64,000 bases of DNA. It comes from an uncultured Paraburkholderia sp. (GTDB lineage: Bacteria; Pseudomonadota; Gammaproteobacteria; Burkholderiales; Burkholderiaceae). The translations under genes were made by a program, and so were the position numbers. The notes under the pieces are model-generated. The model had not been told where the DNA came from, searched no databases, and was given only the letters and a program-made list of their open reading frames with translations. The stretch covers positions 868,001 through 932,000 of the forward strand of contig CALNWN010000001.1 in the NCBI GenBank assembly GCA_940746715.1. The letters are read 5' to 3'. Shown here in pieces: positions 30,526-40,906 of this stretch (position 1 is the stretch's first letter; every line of letters starts with the position of its first letter).

Positions 30526-31830
30526 ATGGCCACCACCCCGTTAACCGTAGTCGAAGGCGCGATGGCGTTGCCACGCTCGCGCCCGTTCAATGATGTGCCG
30601 GCGCCCTTTGGCCGCGGGTGGACATTGCTCGCGCCGGGCTACTGCCTGGACGGGCGGCTGCACGGGCTGTATGGTGCGATCCTCAAGCGATTCGACCTTG
30701 ACGAGCAGCCCATTCGTTCATTCTGCCGATGGGTCGCGCCGGAAAATCGGCGCCCACTTGAAGCGGCGGCATTCGGCGCGAAAGTCGCGAGCGGCGCGGG
30801 AATCGCGCATTCGGCCGGCGGACCGGAGGCAAAGGCGTCGGAGTTTGCACGCGACGCGGCTTCGGCGGCTTCGGCAGGCGTCGCGGGTTCTGCTGCCGCG
30901 CATGAGGTCACCTCGACGGAGACTTCACCTTGGCCCGAGGCTCCCGTTTCGCCCAAAGTTTTCGCGCCCGTGAAAACGCATGCATCTGAAGCTGCGCGGC
31001 AAGCGTCCCGCGCGAGCTTAGCGCCCTGGTGGATTCTCGCGGGCGGCGCCTGCGCGCTGAGCGGCGCGGCATTGCTTGCGTGGATGCCGCCACGTCATGA
31101 CAGCATCGCTCATCCCGATAGCGGTAAGGACACGAAGTCCGCGGATGGAGCCGTCGCCGTGCGCAACACGGTTGCTGCGCAAGCGCCGTTGCGCGGTAGC
31201 GTCGACGGGTCGAACAAGCGCGATGATGCCGCGCATGCGAAGCCCACGAGTGCAGCTTCCGTGACGCAGCTTGCCAATGGTGCACCGACGCTCGATCTCG
31301 GCAGCGGCAGCGGCAGCGGCAGCGGCAGCGGCAGCGGCAGCGCGATGATGCTCAGTAAAGCCGCGCCGCGGACAAAGACCGCACAACGGACTGTGTCGCA
31401 GGTAGCGGCAGTTGCGCCCGCAGTTGCGCAGGTCATTCATCCAGGCAAGGAAGTGGTGGCGAGGAATGACGATCGTCGTCGGGACTTGCAAAGACAAATT
31501 GCCAGAGCCGCTGCGCTAAGCCATCCGCGTTACACGGCCAGCGACGCGTCTAGCCCGGTCGCGCCGTCACCGGCATCGCGGCGCTTCGTCAAGCCGTCGG
31601 TTGCGGGCTCGTACTCTCCACTCGCGCCCTCGCCGTTGGGCACCGACGACTACGCGTCCGTAGACATAAGCGCACACGCCCTCGCCAGCGGCCGGCCGCA
31701 GCAATCGCAAGAAGCGCAGCCAACGCAGCCGCCGTCAACCGCGAATGCATCGGCCAACAACGGCCAGCAGTGGATCAACCGGCTCTCGCAGCGCCGAGTA
31801 ACCGAAGTCCCGGATCAATTCCTTAGATAG
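30526..31830 (+). CDS. Single-pass membrane protein of unknown function with Gly-Ser tract
   Basis: 434 residues; I do not recognise a family. The N-terminal 80 residues are folded-looking (FNDVPAPFGRGWTLLAPGYCLDGRLHGLYGAILKRFDLDEQ); an Ala/Ser/Glu-rich segment follows to about 160, then one transmembrane helix (WWILAGGACALSGAALLAW, about 167-187). The remainder is low-complexity and probably periplasmic, including (GS)7 at about 259-272 and Pro/Ser-rich stretches, ending WINRLSQRRVTEVPDQFLR. The topology (cytoplasmic head, helix, extended tail) suggests an envelope-spanning or pilus/secretion-associated protein. GGAAGAGAG is a good ribosome-binding site. Convergent with the DUF2968 gene. Confidence 0.6.
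   Translation: MATTPLTVVEGAMALPRSRPFNDVPAPFGRGWTLLAPGYCLDGRLHGLYGAILKRFDLDEQPIRSFCRWVAPENRRPLEAAAFGAKVASGAGIAHSAGGPEAKASEFARDAASAASAGVAGSAAAHEVTSTETSPWPEAPVSPKVFAPVKTHASEAARQASRASLAPWWILAGGACALSGAALLAWMPPRHDSIAHPDSGKDTKSADGAVAVRNTVAAQAPLRGSVDGSNKRDDAAHAKPTSAASVTQLANGAPTLDLGSGSGSGSGSGSGSAMMLSKAAPRTKTAQRTVSQVAAVAPAVAQVIHPGKEVVARNDDRRRDLQRQIARAAALSHPRYTASDASSPVAPSPASRRFVKPSVAGSYSPLAPSPLGTDDYASVDISAHALASGRPQQSQEAQPTQPPSTANASANNGQQWINRLSQRRVTEVPDQFLR
31300..31341 (+). repeat. Seven-copy GGCAGC microsatellite
   Basis: Seven perfect 6-base units encoding (Gly-Ser)7 within the membrane protein gene. Gain or loss of units keeps the frame, so length variation would alter only the linker. Confidence 0.95.
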
Positions 31831-31846
31831 CCACGCGAATGGGCGC

Positions 31847-31880
31847 AAAAAAAGCCCGGCCACTATGAATGGCCGGGCTT
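31847..31880 (-). terminator. Terminator of the DUF2968 gene
   Basis: Perfect 11-bp stem AAGCCCGGCCA/TGGCCGGGCTT (31852-31862 with 31870-31880); on the minus strand it is followed by a T run of seven. Confidence 0.93.
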
Positions 31881-31898
31881 GCTTCGCATGCAACGCTT

Positions 31899-32620
31899 TT
31901 ACCTCTGACCGGGCAGACCCATTTCCGTCTGCCGCTGCAACTGCATTACCTGCCCCTGCACCTGTCGCAGTTGCGCCTGCGCCCGCTCCTTCTCCTCGCG
32001 CAATGCGGCCGCTCGTTTTGCGTCTGACGCTGGTAGTCGTTCACCTTCGCCTGCTGCGTGCGGGCAACGTCCAGGTCGGCCTGCAAGCGCTTCGCGCGGT
32101 CTTCGGACAACGCGATCACGTCCTGAATATAGGCCTTCTGCGCCTGCAACTGCGTGCGCTGGATTTCCACCTCGGAGAGCTGCGCGGTTTGCTGGACGAA
32201 GCCCGTGTAGATGGTTTCCGCCCGGCCGGCATCCGCCGATTTGATTACCCGCCAGAAATGCTTGTCCTGGAATAACGCGACGTAGTACGTCATTTCGCGT
32301 GGATAGAAAAACAGGCTCGCGCCGTAACTGCCGTTGTAGGTGGTACGCAGTTCGCTCAGCCTCGCGTCCTGGATCATTTGCATCAATTCGGCGACATTGC
32401 CTTGCGCCTCGGCCGTCGTGCCTGAGGAAGGCGAGGCCGATGCCGCCTCGCGCAGCGCGTCGGCGACGGGCTGCGGCGTCAGCGTGTTCAGGGCCGGCCG
32501 CGTGCCGACGATCGGTGCGGCCTCTTCGCCTTGCGCGGCGAGCGCGAGCCCGCCGTTCTGCAACAGCGCGCACGAAGCTGCGAGCAGCATGGCGCTCCGT
32601 ATAAATAAGGGGTGCTTCAT
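31899..32620 (-). pseudogene. DUF2968 exported protein, frameshifted near the C-terminus
   Basis: Burkholderia-type exported protein of unknown function. Start MKHPLFIRSAMLLAASCALLQ at 32620 (signal peptide), core LSELRTTYNGSYGASLFFYPREMTYYVALFQDKHFWRVIK, and a long helical, probably coiled-coil tail (EIQRTQLQAQKAYIQDVIALSEDRAKRLQADL). A frame change near 32012 sends the original frame into Arg-rich sequence; the proper end (AALREEKERAQAQLRQVQGQVMQLQRQTEMG) lies in the next frame and stops at 31899. Only about 45 residues of the tail are affected. Confidence 0.75.
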
Positions 32621-32830
32621 ACCCGCATGCTCCATGCGGATCCATAAAACAGCTTAGGATTATCGTGCGGATTAGTGCTTAAGCGAAGCATTGAAGCGTC
32701 GCAAAAATGGACTTTAAATCGAGATAAAACTACGGTGTGCGAATTACACAACACACGGGCTTATCCCGAAATAATGCATGGCCGGATAGGGTGGACTCAC
32801 AATAGCCAACAGGCACCCAAACGTCTTGCG

Positions 32831-32862
32831 GCATCTCCTCGCGCATCTCCTTGCGCATCTCC
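32831..32862. repeat. 12-base tandem repeat
   Basis: GCATCTCCTCGC, GCATCTCCTTGC, then GCATCTCC: two full units and a partial one, intergenic. Confidence 0.85.
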
Positions 32863-32875
32863 CTGATCAAGCGCC

Positions 32876-32905
32876 AAAAAGAAAGCGCCGCTGGACCAGC
32901 GGCGC
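32876..32905 (-). terminator. Terminator of the class-I amidotransferase gene
   Basis: 9-bp perfect stem GCGCCGCTG/CAGCGGCGC with a GAC loop; on the minus strand it is followed by TTTCTTTTT. Confidence 0.88.
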
Positions 32906-32972
32906 CTCGGCGAATCGAACTTTCCGAACCTGAGCCGCGTCATTCGCGCAAACCCAGGCTGTATGAGATGCG

Positions 32973-34497
32973 CTAAAAGCGCGTTTCGCGTGCCACTCTC
33001 AAGAACGTGTCGAGCAGCGGCGTGCAATCGAGCAGCTCCGGCCCGCCCGCGCGATGAAACTCCGGGTGCCATTGCACGCCCATGACGAACGGCGCGCGCC
33101 GGTAGCGCACGGCTTCGATGATGCCGTCGGATGCCGACACCGCCTCGATATTCAGGTCGCGACCCAGCGTCTTGACCGCCTGATGGTGAATCGAGTTGAC
33201 GATCGCATCGCGCCGGCCGGGAAACATGTTGGCGAGCGTGGAGCCATCCGGAAAATGAATCGCGTGGCGGTGCTGATCGTAGTCTTCGTTGACGTGCGCG
33301 CCGGCGGTCGGCACGTCGGTGGCAATGTCCTGATACAAGGTCCCGCCGAACGCCACGTTGATCAGCTGGCAGCCGCGGCACACGCCGAGCACGGGCTTGC
33401 CCGACTCGACGAATTCGTGCAGCAGCTCCAGCTCGTACATGTCGCGCACGCGATCGCCGGGCCATTCGGGACGCGTCGCGGTTTCCGCATACGACTGCGG
33501 CGAGACGTCCGCGCCGCCTTGCAGCAGCAGGCCGTCGAGATGCTTCGCGTAGTCGCGCAGGCGGATATTGCTCGGATGCAGCATGCCCTGGTGCCCGACC
33601 GTCGGAATCATGAAGACCAGCACGTCGCGCGACATCACCCAATGCGCGATGGACTCCTCGAGATATTGCAGCGTCTTGCCGCGCAGGCCTTTTGCGCCCG
33701 GCTCGGGATGGAAGATGCGCGCCGATACGCCGATGCGCAGCGTGCGCTGCGTGATCCGCTGACCCGCGCGGTCGAATAGCTGGCGCGCGCGCGCCGCGAT
33801 GATGCGCCCGAACACCGACCACGCGGAATCCGTCTGCTTCAGATAGCGCGGCGGCGAAGGCGGCAACGCATTCGGCGGCGGGTTGCTCGCGCTGAAATCC
33901 GGCGCGGCGCCGAAACCCGGCGGCGGCGAGCCCGCGGGACGCGCCGTGGATGCTGCGGCGTCCTCGGCGGCGAGCACTTCGTCGGTGGAGGCAATGAGTT
34001 CGCCTTCAATCGGTTCACTCGTCAACGGAGCGGCGCTGCGAGCTGGTGCGGCGGCCTGCGCGGGCGGGATGGACGACGCCGCCTCCCGGCCGCGCGCGGA
34101 ACGCGCATCGCGCTCATGAACGTCCGCCTCCTGCTTCGCAAGCGAAGCGGCGGCCGAGCTGCGCGCTTCTGCCGCGTCGCGTTGCTGAGCCGTGGGGCTG
34201 TCGGCGGGCGCGTCGGTCGACGACCTCGCCGCCGCTTCCGACGAACCCGTCGGCGCGGAAACCGAGCCCGACGAAGCAGAGGCGCCAGCCGAGGTCAGCG
34301 GATCTTTCACCGGCGACTGAATGGCGTCTTCATGCGAGAGCGGTAGCGAAGCCGCCGGTTCGACGGTCGCCTGACCGGGCGTTGCGGACGTTGCCGGTGT
34401 TGCCGGCGCTGCTGGCGTTGCAGACGTTCCCGGCGATGCCGAAGGCGGCGTTGGACTGCCCGGGTTGACCGGCGTTTTCAGGTTTGTTTTCGCTCAT
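32973..34497 (-). pseudogene. Class-I glutamine amidotransferase / gamma-Glu-GABA hydrolase (C26) with long N-terminal extension, frameshifted
   Basis: The catalytic C-terminal domain is complete: GLLLQGGADVSP, nucleophile Cys in VLGVCRGCQLINVAFGG, His-x-Glu in VMGVQWHPEFHR, ending FLRVARETRF. This fits PuuD-like peptidase C26, which cleaves gamma-glutamyl amides. Upstream lies about 200 residues of Ala/Ser/Pro-rich low complexity. The original start is probably ATG 34497 (MSENKPENAGQPG), with a frame shift near 34455. From a GTG at 34310 (MKDPLTSAG as read) the frame is open for 445 codons, so an active enzyme may still be made; only the disordered extension is hit. Confidence 0.78.
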
Positions 34498-34625
34498 GAC
34501 TGTCGGACAGGCGCCTTCCACGCGAACGAATGAATATGCTCTGATTATCCGCCAGCGTGCCGGGCCCGGCAAACGCGCACACAATTGCTCACATTGTCCG
34601 GACGCGCCGCCCACTGCCCTCCTAC

Positions 34626-35489
34626 TTACGGATCAGGCTGTTCGTCGAAAGTTTCGCGCAGCGCGATCTGCATGGCCGCGTGAATTTTCACGCACCAGCG
34701 CTAGACGAGTGCGAGCAGCAGCGCCGCGCAGATCAGCACGGCGGCCAGCAGGCCCGTCGGCGGCAGAATACCGCCCGACAGCGCCGCCACCAGCAGAAAC
34801 ACGCCGACCATGCAGACCACCGGCACGAGATCCGAGATCGCATAGCGCAGCGCGCTCGTGAAGCGCCCCGCCGTCGCCGGCTGCACGCTCACCTCGGCGA
34901 GCAGCAGCGCGAGCGACTTGGTCTTGCGATAAACCGCGACGAGAAACGGCATGGACACGAGCAAGGCGGCGCTCCACAGCAGCACGAGCATCGCAATGGC
35001 GAGAATGTCCTCGACGATCAGAATGCCGAACACGAGCTGCGCGAAACGCTCGCGCTTCAAGCCGAGCTCCGACAGCGCCTTGACGATGATCGTCGTCGAC
35101 GAAATGGCGAGAATCGCGCCGAGGAACAGCGAGTCCATCGGGCTCCAGCCGAACGCGCTGCCGATCTCATAGCCGAGCCACAGCATCAGCACGATCTCGG
35201 ACAGCGCCGCGACGATCGCCGTCGCGCCGACCTTGGAGAGCTTGCGCAGACTGAATTCCAGACCGAGCGAAAACATCAGGAACACGACACCCAGTTCGCC
35301 GAGCGTCTTGATGGTCTGTTCGTCGTGGATCAGTTGAAACGGCGGTGTATACTACCGTCCGATGATCACGCCCGCCGCGATATAGCCCAGCACGACCGGC
35401 TGCTTCAGGCGATGGAACAGCACGGTGACGACGCTGGCGAGCGCCATCACGACCGCCAGATCCTGAATGAAGCCGATACCTTCGTGCAT
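34626..35489 (-). pseudogene. KefB-like cation:proton antiporter, nonsense codons and internal deletion
   Basis: CPA2-type membrane antiporter. Start MHEGIGFIQDLAVVMALASVV at 35489 with HRLKQPVVLGYIAAGVIIG; a TAG at about 35352-35354 interrupts before TPPFQLIHDEQTIKTLGELGVVFLMFSLGLEFSLRKL, which continues in the same frame. After VFGILIVEDILAIAMLVLLW the sequence jumps to LLVSMPFLVAVYRKTKS, omitting several helices and shortening the protein by roughly half. A further TAG at 34701 stands where Trp is expected (LLALV-stop-RWCVKIHAAMQIALRETFDE), with the original stop at 34626. Confidence 0.78.
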
Positions 35490-35659
35490 GCGCCCTTCCT
35501 TACAAAAAGTAATGTCGAAGAGAAGTGTAACAAACACGGCCCGGCGCACGCAGTGCCGCTTGTCGCCACGGGGGCCGCAGTTGCCAGACATTTTTGACAC
35601 GCTGGACGCATGTGAAATATCACAATAATATTTGCTGCATATTTTCGTGGAGTCCACTG

Positions 35660-36343
35660 ATGCAGCTGTCTTTTCAAGTCCTCGAACGTTCGGGCGCGGC
35701 CCGGCCCGTTCCGGTTGAAGTGCACCGTCTGACCATTGCCGGCTGGGCCGGCCGCGATCAGGCGGCGATCGAGCATCACATTGCCAAGTTGGCCGAACTG
35801 GGCGTGAAGCGGCCGTCCACGACGCCCTGCTTCTATCGCCTCGGCTCGGAACTGCTGACGCAGGCCGAACAGATCGACGTCGTCGGCATCAAATCGAGCG
35901 GCGAAGCGGAATGCGTGCTGGTGCAGTCGGACGAGGGCCTCCTCGTCACCGTGGGCTCGAATCACACGGACCGCGAAGTCGAAGCCTACGGCGTGACCGT
36001 CTCCAAGCAGGTGTGTCCGAAACCCGTCGCGCGCGACGCCTGGCGTTTCGAAGACGTCGGCGAACATTGGGATCAGCTGGAGCTGCGCGCCTTTGCCGTC
36101 GCGAACGGCGAGCGGCAGGTCTATCAACAGGGGAGCGTCGCGTCGCTGCTGTCCGCCGCCGACCTGCTCGCGTGCGCGCCGCTTTCGGCAGGCGCCGCCA
36201 TGTTCTGCGGCACGCTGGCCGTGCAAGGCGGCATCGTCGGAATGGCGGACGGCGACGCGCTCGAACTCGAGCTGCACGACCCGATCCTGAAGCGCACGCT
36301 GCGCCACGTCTATCGCGTGCGCGCCCTGTCTATTGTCGAATGA
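35660..36343 (+). CDS. DUF2848 family protein
   Basis: 227 residues, ATG at 35660. Conserved features include HRLTIAGWAGRDQAAIEHHIAKLAELGV, VTVGSNHTDREVEAYGV, KPVARDAWRFEDV and the C-terminal HDPILKRTLRHVYRVRAL. The family has a fumarylacetoacetate-hydrolase-like fold; its reaction is unknown to me. It heads a plus-strand cluster with an MFS transporter, a GntR regulator and an amidase, suggesting uptake and hydrolysis of an amide or carboxylate. Intact, unlike the three genes that follow. Confidence 0.82.
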   Translation: MQLSFQVLERSGAARPVPVEVHRLTIAGWAGRDQAAIEHHIAKLAELGVKRPSTTPCFYRLGSELLTQAEQIDVVGIKSSGEAECVLVQSDEGLLVTVGSNHTDREVEAYGVTVSKQVCPKPVARDAWRFEDVGEHWDQLELRAFAVANGERQVYQQGSVASLLSAADLLACAPLSAGAAMFCGTLAVQGGIVGMADGDALELELHDPILKRTLRHVYRVRALSIVE

Positions 36344-36365
36344 GCCATTGTCCAACGAGGCATTC

Positions 36366-37717
36366 ATGAGCATCTCTTCGCCCTCCGCCGCCGACGTGTC
36401 CGCCGACGCCTCGCTGGAAGCCGCCGCCATCCGCAAGATCACGTGGCGCATCATGCCGTTCCTGTTTCTCGTCTACGTGCTGTCGTATCTGGACCGCGTC
36501 AACATCGGTTATGCGAATGCAGTTCACCGGCGACCTCGGCCTCTCGAACGCGGCTTATGGCCTCGGCGCGGGCATTTTCTTCTTCGGTTATTTCGTGTTC
36601 GAGGTGCCGAGCAATCTGCTGCTGAAGAAGTTCGGCGCGCGCGCCACCATCGCCCGCATCACGATGCTGTGGGGCCTTCTCTCGTGTCTAATGATGTTCG
36701 TGCGCAGCGAGACCGCTTTCTACGTGCTGCGCTTTCTGCTCGGCGTCGCCGAAGCGGGTCTCGTGCCGGGCGTGGTGCTTTATCTGACCTTCTGGTTTCC
36801 GTCCGACCGCCGCGCGCGGATGGTCGCGGTGTTCATGGCGGCGATTCCGGTGGCGGGCATCGTCGGCGCGCCGCTGTCGGACTTTCTCATGTCCGCGCTG
36901 CACGAAGCGCATGGCTTGCGCGGCTGGCAGTGGATGTTCCTGATCGAAGGCATTCCGTCGATTCTGGCCGGCTTCTGGGCGCTCGCCGTATTGCGCAACA
37001 CGCCCGCCGAGGCCGCCTGGCTGACCACCGAGGAAAAACGCGTGATTCTTGCCCGCCTCACTCGCGAGAGAACGCCGCGGCTGCCGCGCAAGGCGCCGAG
37101 CATAGTCTCGCGGCGGCGCTGCGCTCGGGCCGCTTCTGGCTCCTCACGCTGATCTACTTTTGTCTCGTCACCGGCAACGCGGACTTCTCGTTCTGGCTGC
37201 CGCAGATCGTCAAGGACCTCGGCGTGACGAACCTCGTCAGCAACGGTTTCGTCACCGCGATCCCGTATCTGGCGGCGGGTATCGGCATGATCCTGATCGG
37301 CCGCTCTTCCGACGTCACCGGCGAGCGCCGCTGGCACTATGCCGTGTGCTGCTTTATCGGCGCGGCGGGCCTGCTCGGCAGCGCCTCGGTCACGAACTCG
37401 ATCCCGCTTGCCGTGACCGGGTTGTCGATTGCGTATGTCGGCATTCTGGCGGGCTTCGGCATTTTCTGGTCGATGTCGACGAGCTTCCTGCAAGGCACGG
37501 CCGCCGTCGCGGGCATCGCCGTCATCAACTCGATCGCCAACCTGGCCGGTTATGTCAGCCCGTACGTGCTCGGCGCATCGTCAAGGACGCGACGCACAGC
37601 GTGACGTTCGGGCTCGTGCTGATTGCGGGCGCGCTGATCGTCGGCGGCCTCGTCACGCTGATGATGCCGCGCGTCAAAGTGCAGCACGCGGCGTCCGCCG
37701 TGCCGGGGTGCGCATGA
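36366..37717 (+). pseudogene. MFS transporter (anion:cation symporter type), three frameshifts
   Basis: About 440 codons, start MSISSPSAADVSADASL. Helix 1 ITWRIMPFLFLVYVLSYLDRVNIGYA is typical of the ACS family of organic anion transporters; GLSNAAYGLGAGIFFFGYFVFEVPSNLLLKKFGAR, LGVAEAGLVPGVVLYLTFWFP and later SGRFWLLTLIYFCLVTGNADFSFWLPQ follow. Frame switches occur near 36517, 37095 and 37575. The full length is otherwise retained to 37717. It probably supplied the substrate of the adjacent DUF2848/amidase genes. Confidence 0.85.
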
Positions 37718-37865
37718 AACGGTCCTCAGGCCGATCATGAAGCGCCGATGAAAGCGCCCATGAAGCACCCGCTAAGTGCGCACGAAGCGCGCACTTAGCG
37801 CCCGCGCAAAACCTCGTTCCAGCTTGCTCTACAATGCGCGGACGACATCGCCCGCACCTTTTCAC

Positions 37866-38548
37866 ATGACGCTTTTGCAGACCGCCCGCCCCCGAGGCAC
37901 ACCCGAGCGACCGCCAATGCGAGTCTCGCCGAACAGGCTTATGCGTTCGTCAAGCGCGAGATCATCACCATGCGTTTGCGGCCGAGCGAGGTGCTCAACG
38001 AAGCGGAGTTGATGGCGCTGACCGGCATCGGCAGAACGCCCGTGCATCAGGCGCTGCACCGGCTCGTGCACGAGGGCATGCTGACCATCATCATGCCGCG
38101 CAAGGGCATCATGGTTCGCCCGGTTTCGCTCGACGACGTGCTCGCCATCATCGACGTGCGCCTCGTCAACGAAACCTACTGCGTGGAACTCGCCGCGCGC
38201 CACGCGCAGCAGCACGACTACGACGCGATGCAGGCGCTGCTCGAGCACTCGGCCGTGTGCGTCGCCGCGCACGACATAGAAGGCATGATGGATATCGACC
38301 GCGAATTCCATCTGGCCATTTCGGCCGCCTCGCGCAACGCGGTGCTCGCCGACATCCTGCGCGGACTGCACGAGCGCTCGCTGCGCTTCTGGTTCATTTC
38401 GCTTTCCGAACCGCATCATCTGGAAGACGTGCACGAGGAACACCTGGAGCTGTTCCGCCTGCTACGCGAGCGCGACGGCGAAGGCGCGCGGCGCTCCGTG
38501 CAAAAACATATCGAGGCATTCCGCGCGAAGCTCTTCAACCGCATCTGA
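37866..38548 (+). pseudogene. GntR/FadR-type regulator, frameshifted near the N-terminus
   Basis: Winged-helix plus FCD ligand domain. Open from ATG 37970 (MRLRPSEVLNEAELMALTGIGRTPVHQALHRLVHEGML, then DREFHLAISAASRN with FCD metal-site His residues). Helix 1 of the winged helix (SLAEQAYAFVKREIIT in another frame) begins from ATG 37866 (MTLLQTARP), with a 1-base break near 37890. The recognition helix lies in the intact frame. Probably the local regulator of the amidase cluster. Confidence 0.77.
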
Positions 38549-38626
38549 TCGAACGCATCGAACCAGCCCGCTTCGGTGAGCGACACCCAGGTGGCTTCAC
38601 ACAGTCAATCCGGATCGAACGACATC

Positions 38627-39966
38627 ATGGCTACTGAATTCACGCCTTTCCGCCGCTTGCCCAGCTTGCCGCCGACCTCGCCGCGGGACGCACCACGAGC
38701 CGCGCGCTCGTCGAAACCGCGCTCGAACGGATCGCCGATCCTGCCGGCCAGGGCGCGGTCGCCTTCATGCATGTAGACGCCGACGGCGCGCGCAAAGCCG
38801 CGGACGCACACGACCGCCTGCGCGCCGCCGGAACCGTGCTGTCGCCGCTGGCGAGCATTCCCGTGTCGGTGAAGGACCTGTTCGACATCGAGGGCCAGCG
38901 CACGCGCGCCGGCTCGACCGTACTCGCCGACGCGCCCCCGCCACCGAAGACGCCGTTGCCGTCGCGCGCCTGAAACGCGCGGGCGCCGTGATCGTCGGAC
39001 GAACCAATATGAGCGAGTTCGCGTTTTCCGGACTGGGTCTCAATCCCCACTACGGCAACCCGCTCTCGCCGTACCGGCGCGACGTGAAGGGCGACGAGCG
39101 CATTTCGGGCGACTCGTCGTCGGGCGCGGCCGCTTCCGTCGCCGACGGCATGGCCGCCGTCGCGCTCGGCACCGACACCGGCGGCTCGATCCGCATTCCG
39201 TCCGCGCTGTGCGGCCTGACCGGCTTCAAGCCGACCGCCGCGCGCATCCCGAAGCAAGGCGGCGTGCCGCTGTCGTCGACGCTCGACTCGTTCGGGCCGA
39301 TCGGCGTGTCCGTCGCCTGCTGCGCGCTGGTGGACCGCATGCTGGCCGGCCTCGAGCCGCGCGTGCCGGCCGCGCGTCCGCTCGAAGGCGTGCGCCTCGG
39401 CGTGCTGACCCACTATGTCACCGACGGCGTCGAGCCCGCGGTCGCCGCCGCCATCGACACCGCGCTCAAGCATCTGGAAGCGGCCGGCGCGATTGTCAGC
39501 GAGGTGCGCTTTGCGCCGATCGAGGCGTATGCGTGGCATCGTCCGTTGCTGGAAAAGCATCGCGGGCAATACGATCCGCGCGTGCTGGTGCGCATTCTCA
39601 AGGGCCAGCCCGCCAGCGCCGCCGACTACCTCGACCTGCTCGCCGAGCGCGAGGCGATGCTCGCGGAAGCCGCGCGCACGCTGTGGCAGCGCTTTGACGC
39701 CGTGGTCGCGCCGACCGTGCCGGTGGTGCCGCCGCGCGTCGCCGAGCTGGTGGGTGGCCGACGACGACCTGTTCGGCCGCACCAATGCGCTTATCCTGCG
39801 CAATCCGGGCGCGTTCAATTTCCTCGACGCCTGCGCGCTGTCGCTGCCCTGCCATTTGCGCGGCGACTCGCCGGTCGGCCTGATGCTGGCGGGCGCGCCG
39901 CATGCTGACGACGCGCTGCTGTCCATCGGCCGCGGCGCCGAAGCGGTACTGAACGCAATCCGCTGA
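38627..39966 (+). pseudogene. Amidase (amidase-signature family), frameshifted
   Basis: The Ser-cisSer-Lys triad is recognisable: Lys in IPVSVKDLFDIEG, cis-Ser in GDSSSGAAASVADG and the nucleophile Ser in GTDTGGSIRIPSALCGLTGFKPT. The start MATEFTPFRRLPSL is in a different frame from AQLAADLAAGRTTSRALVETALERI. Further switches occur near 38940 and 39755, the last before DDLFGRTNALILRNPGAFNFLDACALSLPCH. Total about 446 codons, close to the family length. Related to allophanate hydrolase/GatA-type amidases; the substrate is unknown. Confidence 0.85.
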
Positions 39967-40053
39967 CGGACCTGCGGCATGGAGGCGGGGGTTCGCGCTA
40001 GAATCGCAGGCACGTGCCTTTTCATGTCAATTTTGCCGACCGCCACACGATCC

Positions 40054-40584
40054 ATGAACAACGACAACGCGATGCTGCGCCGCGAGCGCTCCCTGCTGAT
40101 TCTGCTCGGCCTGATCAGCGTCGGCCTCGTGGCCGGCGCGCTGTATCTGCAATATTTCAAGCACGAAGATCCGTGCCCGTTGTGCATCATCCAGCGCTAT
40201 TTCTTCCTGCTGATCGCGATTTTCGCGTTCCTCGGCGCGCGCTTTAACGGTTGGCGCGGCGTGCGTCTGCTGGAAGTGATGGCGGCGCTGGCGGCGCTGG
40301 CCGGCATCGTGACGGCCGTGCGGCATGTATATGTGCAGGCCAATCCGGGCTTCAGCTGCGGCTTCGACGCGCTGCAGCCGATCGTCGACAGCCTGCCGCC
40401 CGCCCATTGGCTGCCGGGCGTGTTCAAGGTGGCGGGGCCGTGCGAAACCGCCTATCCGCCGATTCTCGGCCTGACTTTGCCGATGTGGGCGCTCGTCGGC
40501 TTCGTGCTGGCGTTCGTGCCGCTCGTCGTGAGCCTCGTGCGCAATCGCGGGCGCGTGTCGTACAATCGCGGGCGCGTGTCGTAG
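40054..40584 (+). CDS. dsbB: Disulfide bond formation protein B
   Basis: Inner-membrane quinone reductase that reoxidises DsbA. 176 residues from [20 protein letters not shown]; four transmembrane helices. The first periplasmic Cys pair is in [15 protein letters not shown], and the second pair is one Cys in [13 protein letters not shown] and one in [15 protein letters not shown]. Intact. The last seven codons come from a 21-base duplication (40543-40584) that turned an earlier stop position into TAC, adding NRGRVS. Confidence 0.93.
   Translation: MNNDNAMLRRERSLLILLGLISVGLVAGALYLQYFKHEDPCPLCIIQRYFFLLIAIFAFLGARFNGWRGVRLLEVMAALAALAGIVTAVRHVYVQANPGFSCGFDALQPIVDSLPPAHWLPGVFKVAGPCETAYPPILGLTLPMWALVGFVLAFVPLVVSLVRNRGRVSYNRGRVS
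40543..40584 (+). repeat. 21-base tandem duplication spanning the dsbB stop
   Basis: AATCGCGGGCGCGTGTCGTAC followed by the same unit ending TAG. The two copies differ only in the last base (TAC versus the stop TAG), giving the C-terminus [13 protein letters not shown]. Confidence 0.95.
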
Positions 40585-40906
40585 ACAGTCTTGCCGGTTC
40601 GGGGGGGCGTTTGGCTGCGCCCCTGCGGCGCGGCCAAACGCCCGCCCTTCCCTGCCTTGCCCCGCCTTCCGGACGCAACTTCCCCGCCTCCCGCCGATCC
40701 CACCCAGATCTGCATCCCAAGTGCGCGCGCCATATCAGACTGATCTCATTGCTTGTTCCGCATAAGCTTCATTCGACATCGGAAATATTTTTGGGGCGCG
40801 GGAATGCTATCTTCGGATCTGGATGGCGATCTACGTGCGCGAGGCCGGCTTCGGCGCGACCCCATGCGTAACGCGCGCCCGGTCCGCACTGTCTTCTGGA
40901 TTCGCC
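40585..40906. other. Intergenic region between dsbB and xdhA
   Basis: 322 bases, no gene. A perfect 11-bp inverted repeat GGGCGTTTGGC/GCCAAACGCCC (40605-40615 with 40633-40643) follows dsbB; it lacks a T run, so it is either a Rho-dependent or stabilising hairpin. No clear xdh promoter is seen. Confidence 0.5.

Larger units (their letters stand above)
32621..32972. other. Intergenic region between DUF2968 and the amidotransferase
   Basis: 352 bases. The left half is AT-richer and should hold the DUF2968 promoter. The right half contains a 12-base repeat (32831-32862) and the terminator of the amidotransferase gene (32876-32905). No gene is seen. Confidence 0.5.

Noticed and set aside
40605..40643. 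A Rho-independent terminator after dsbB
   Set aside because: The 11-bp inverted repeat is perfect but is followed by CGCCCTTCCC rather than a T run, so it is noted only as a hairpin.
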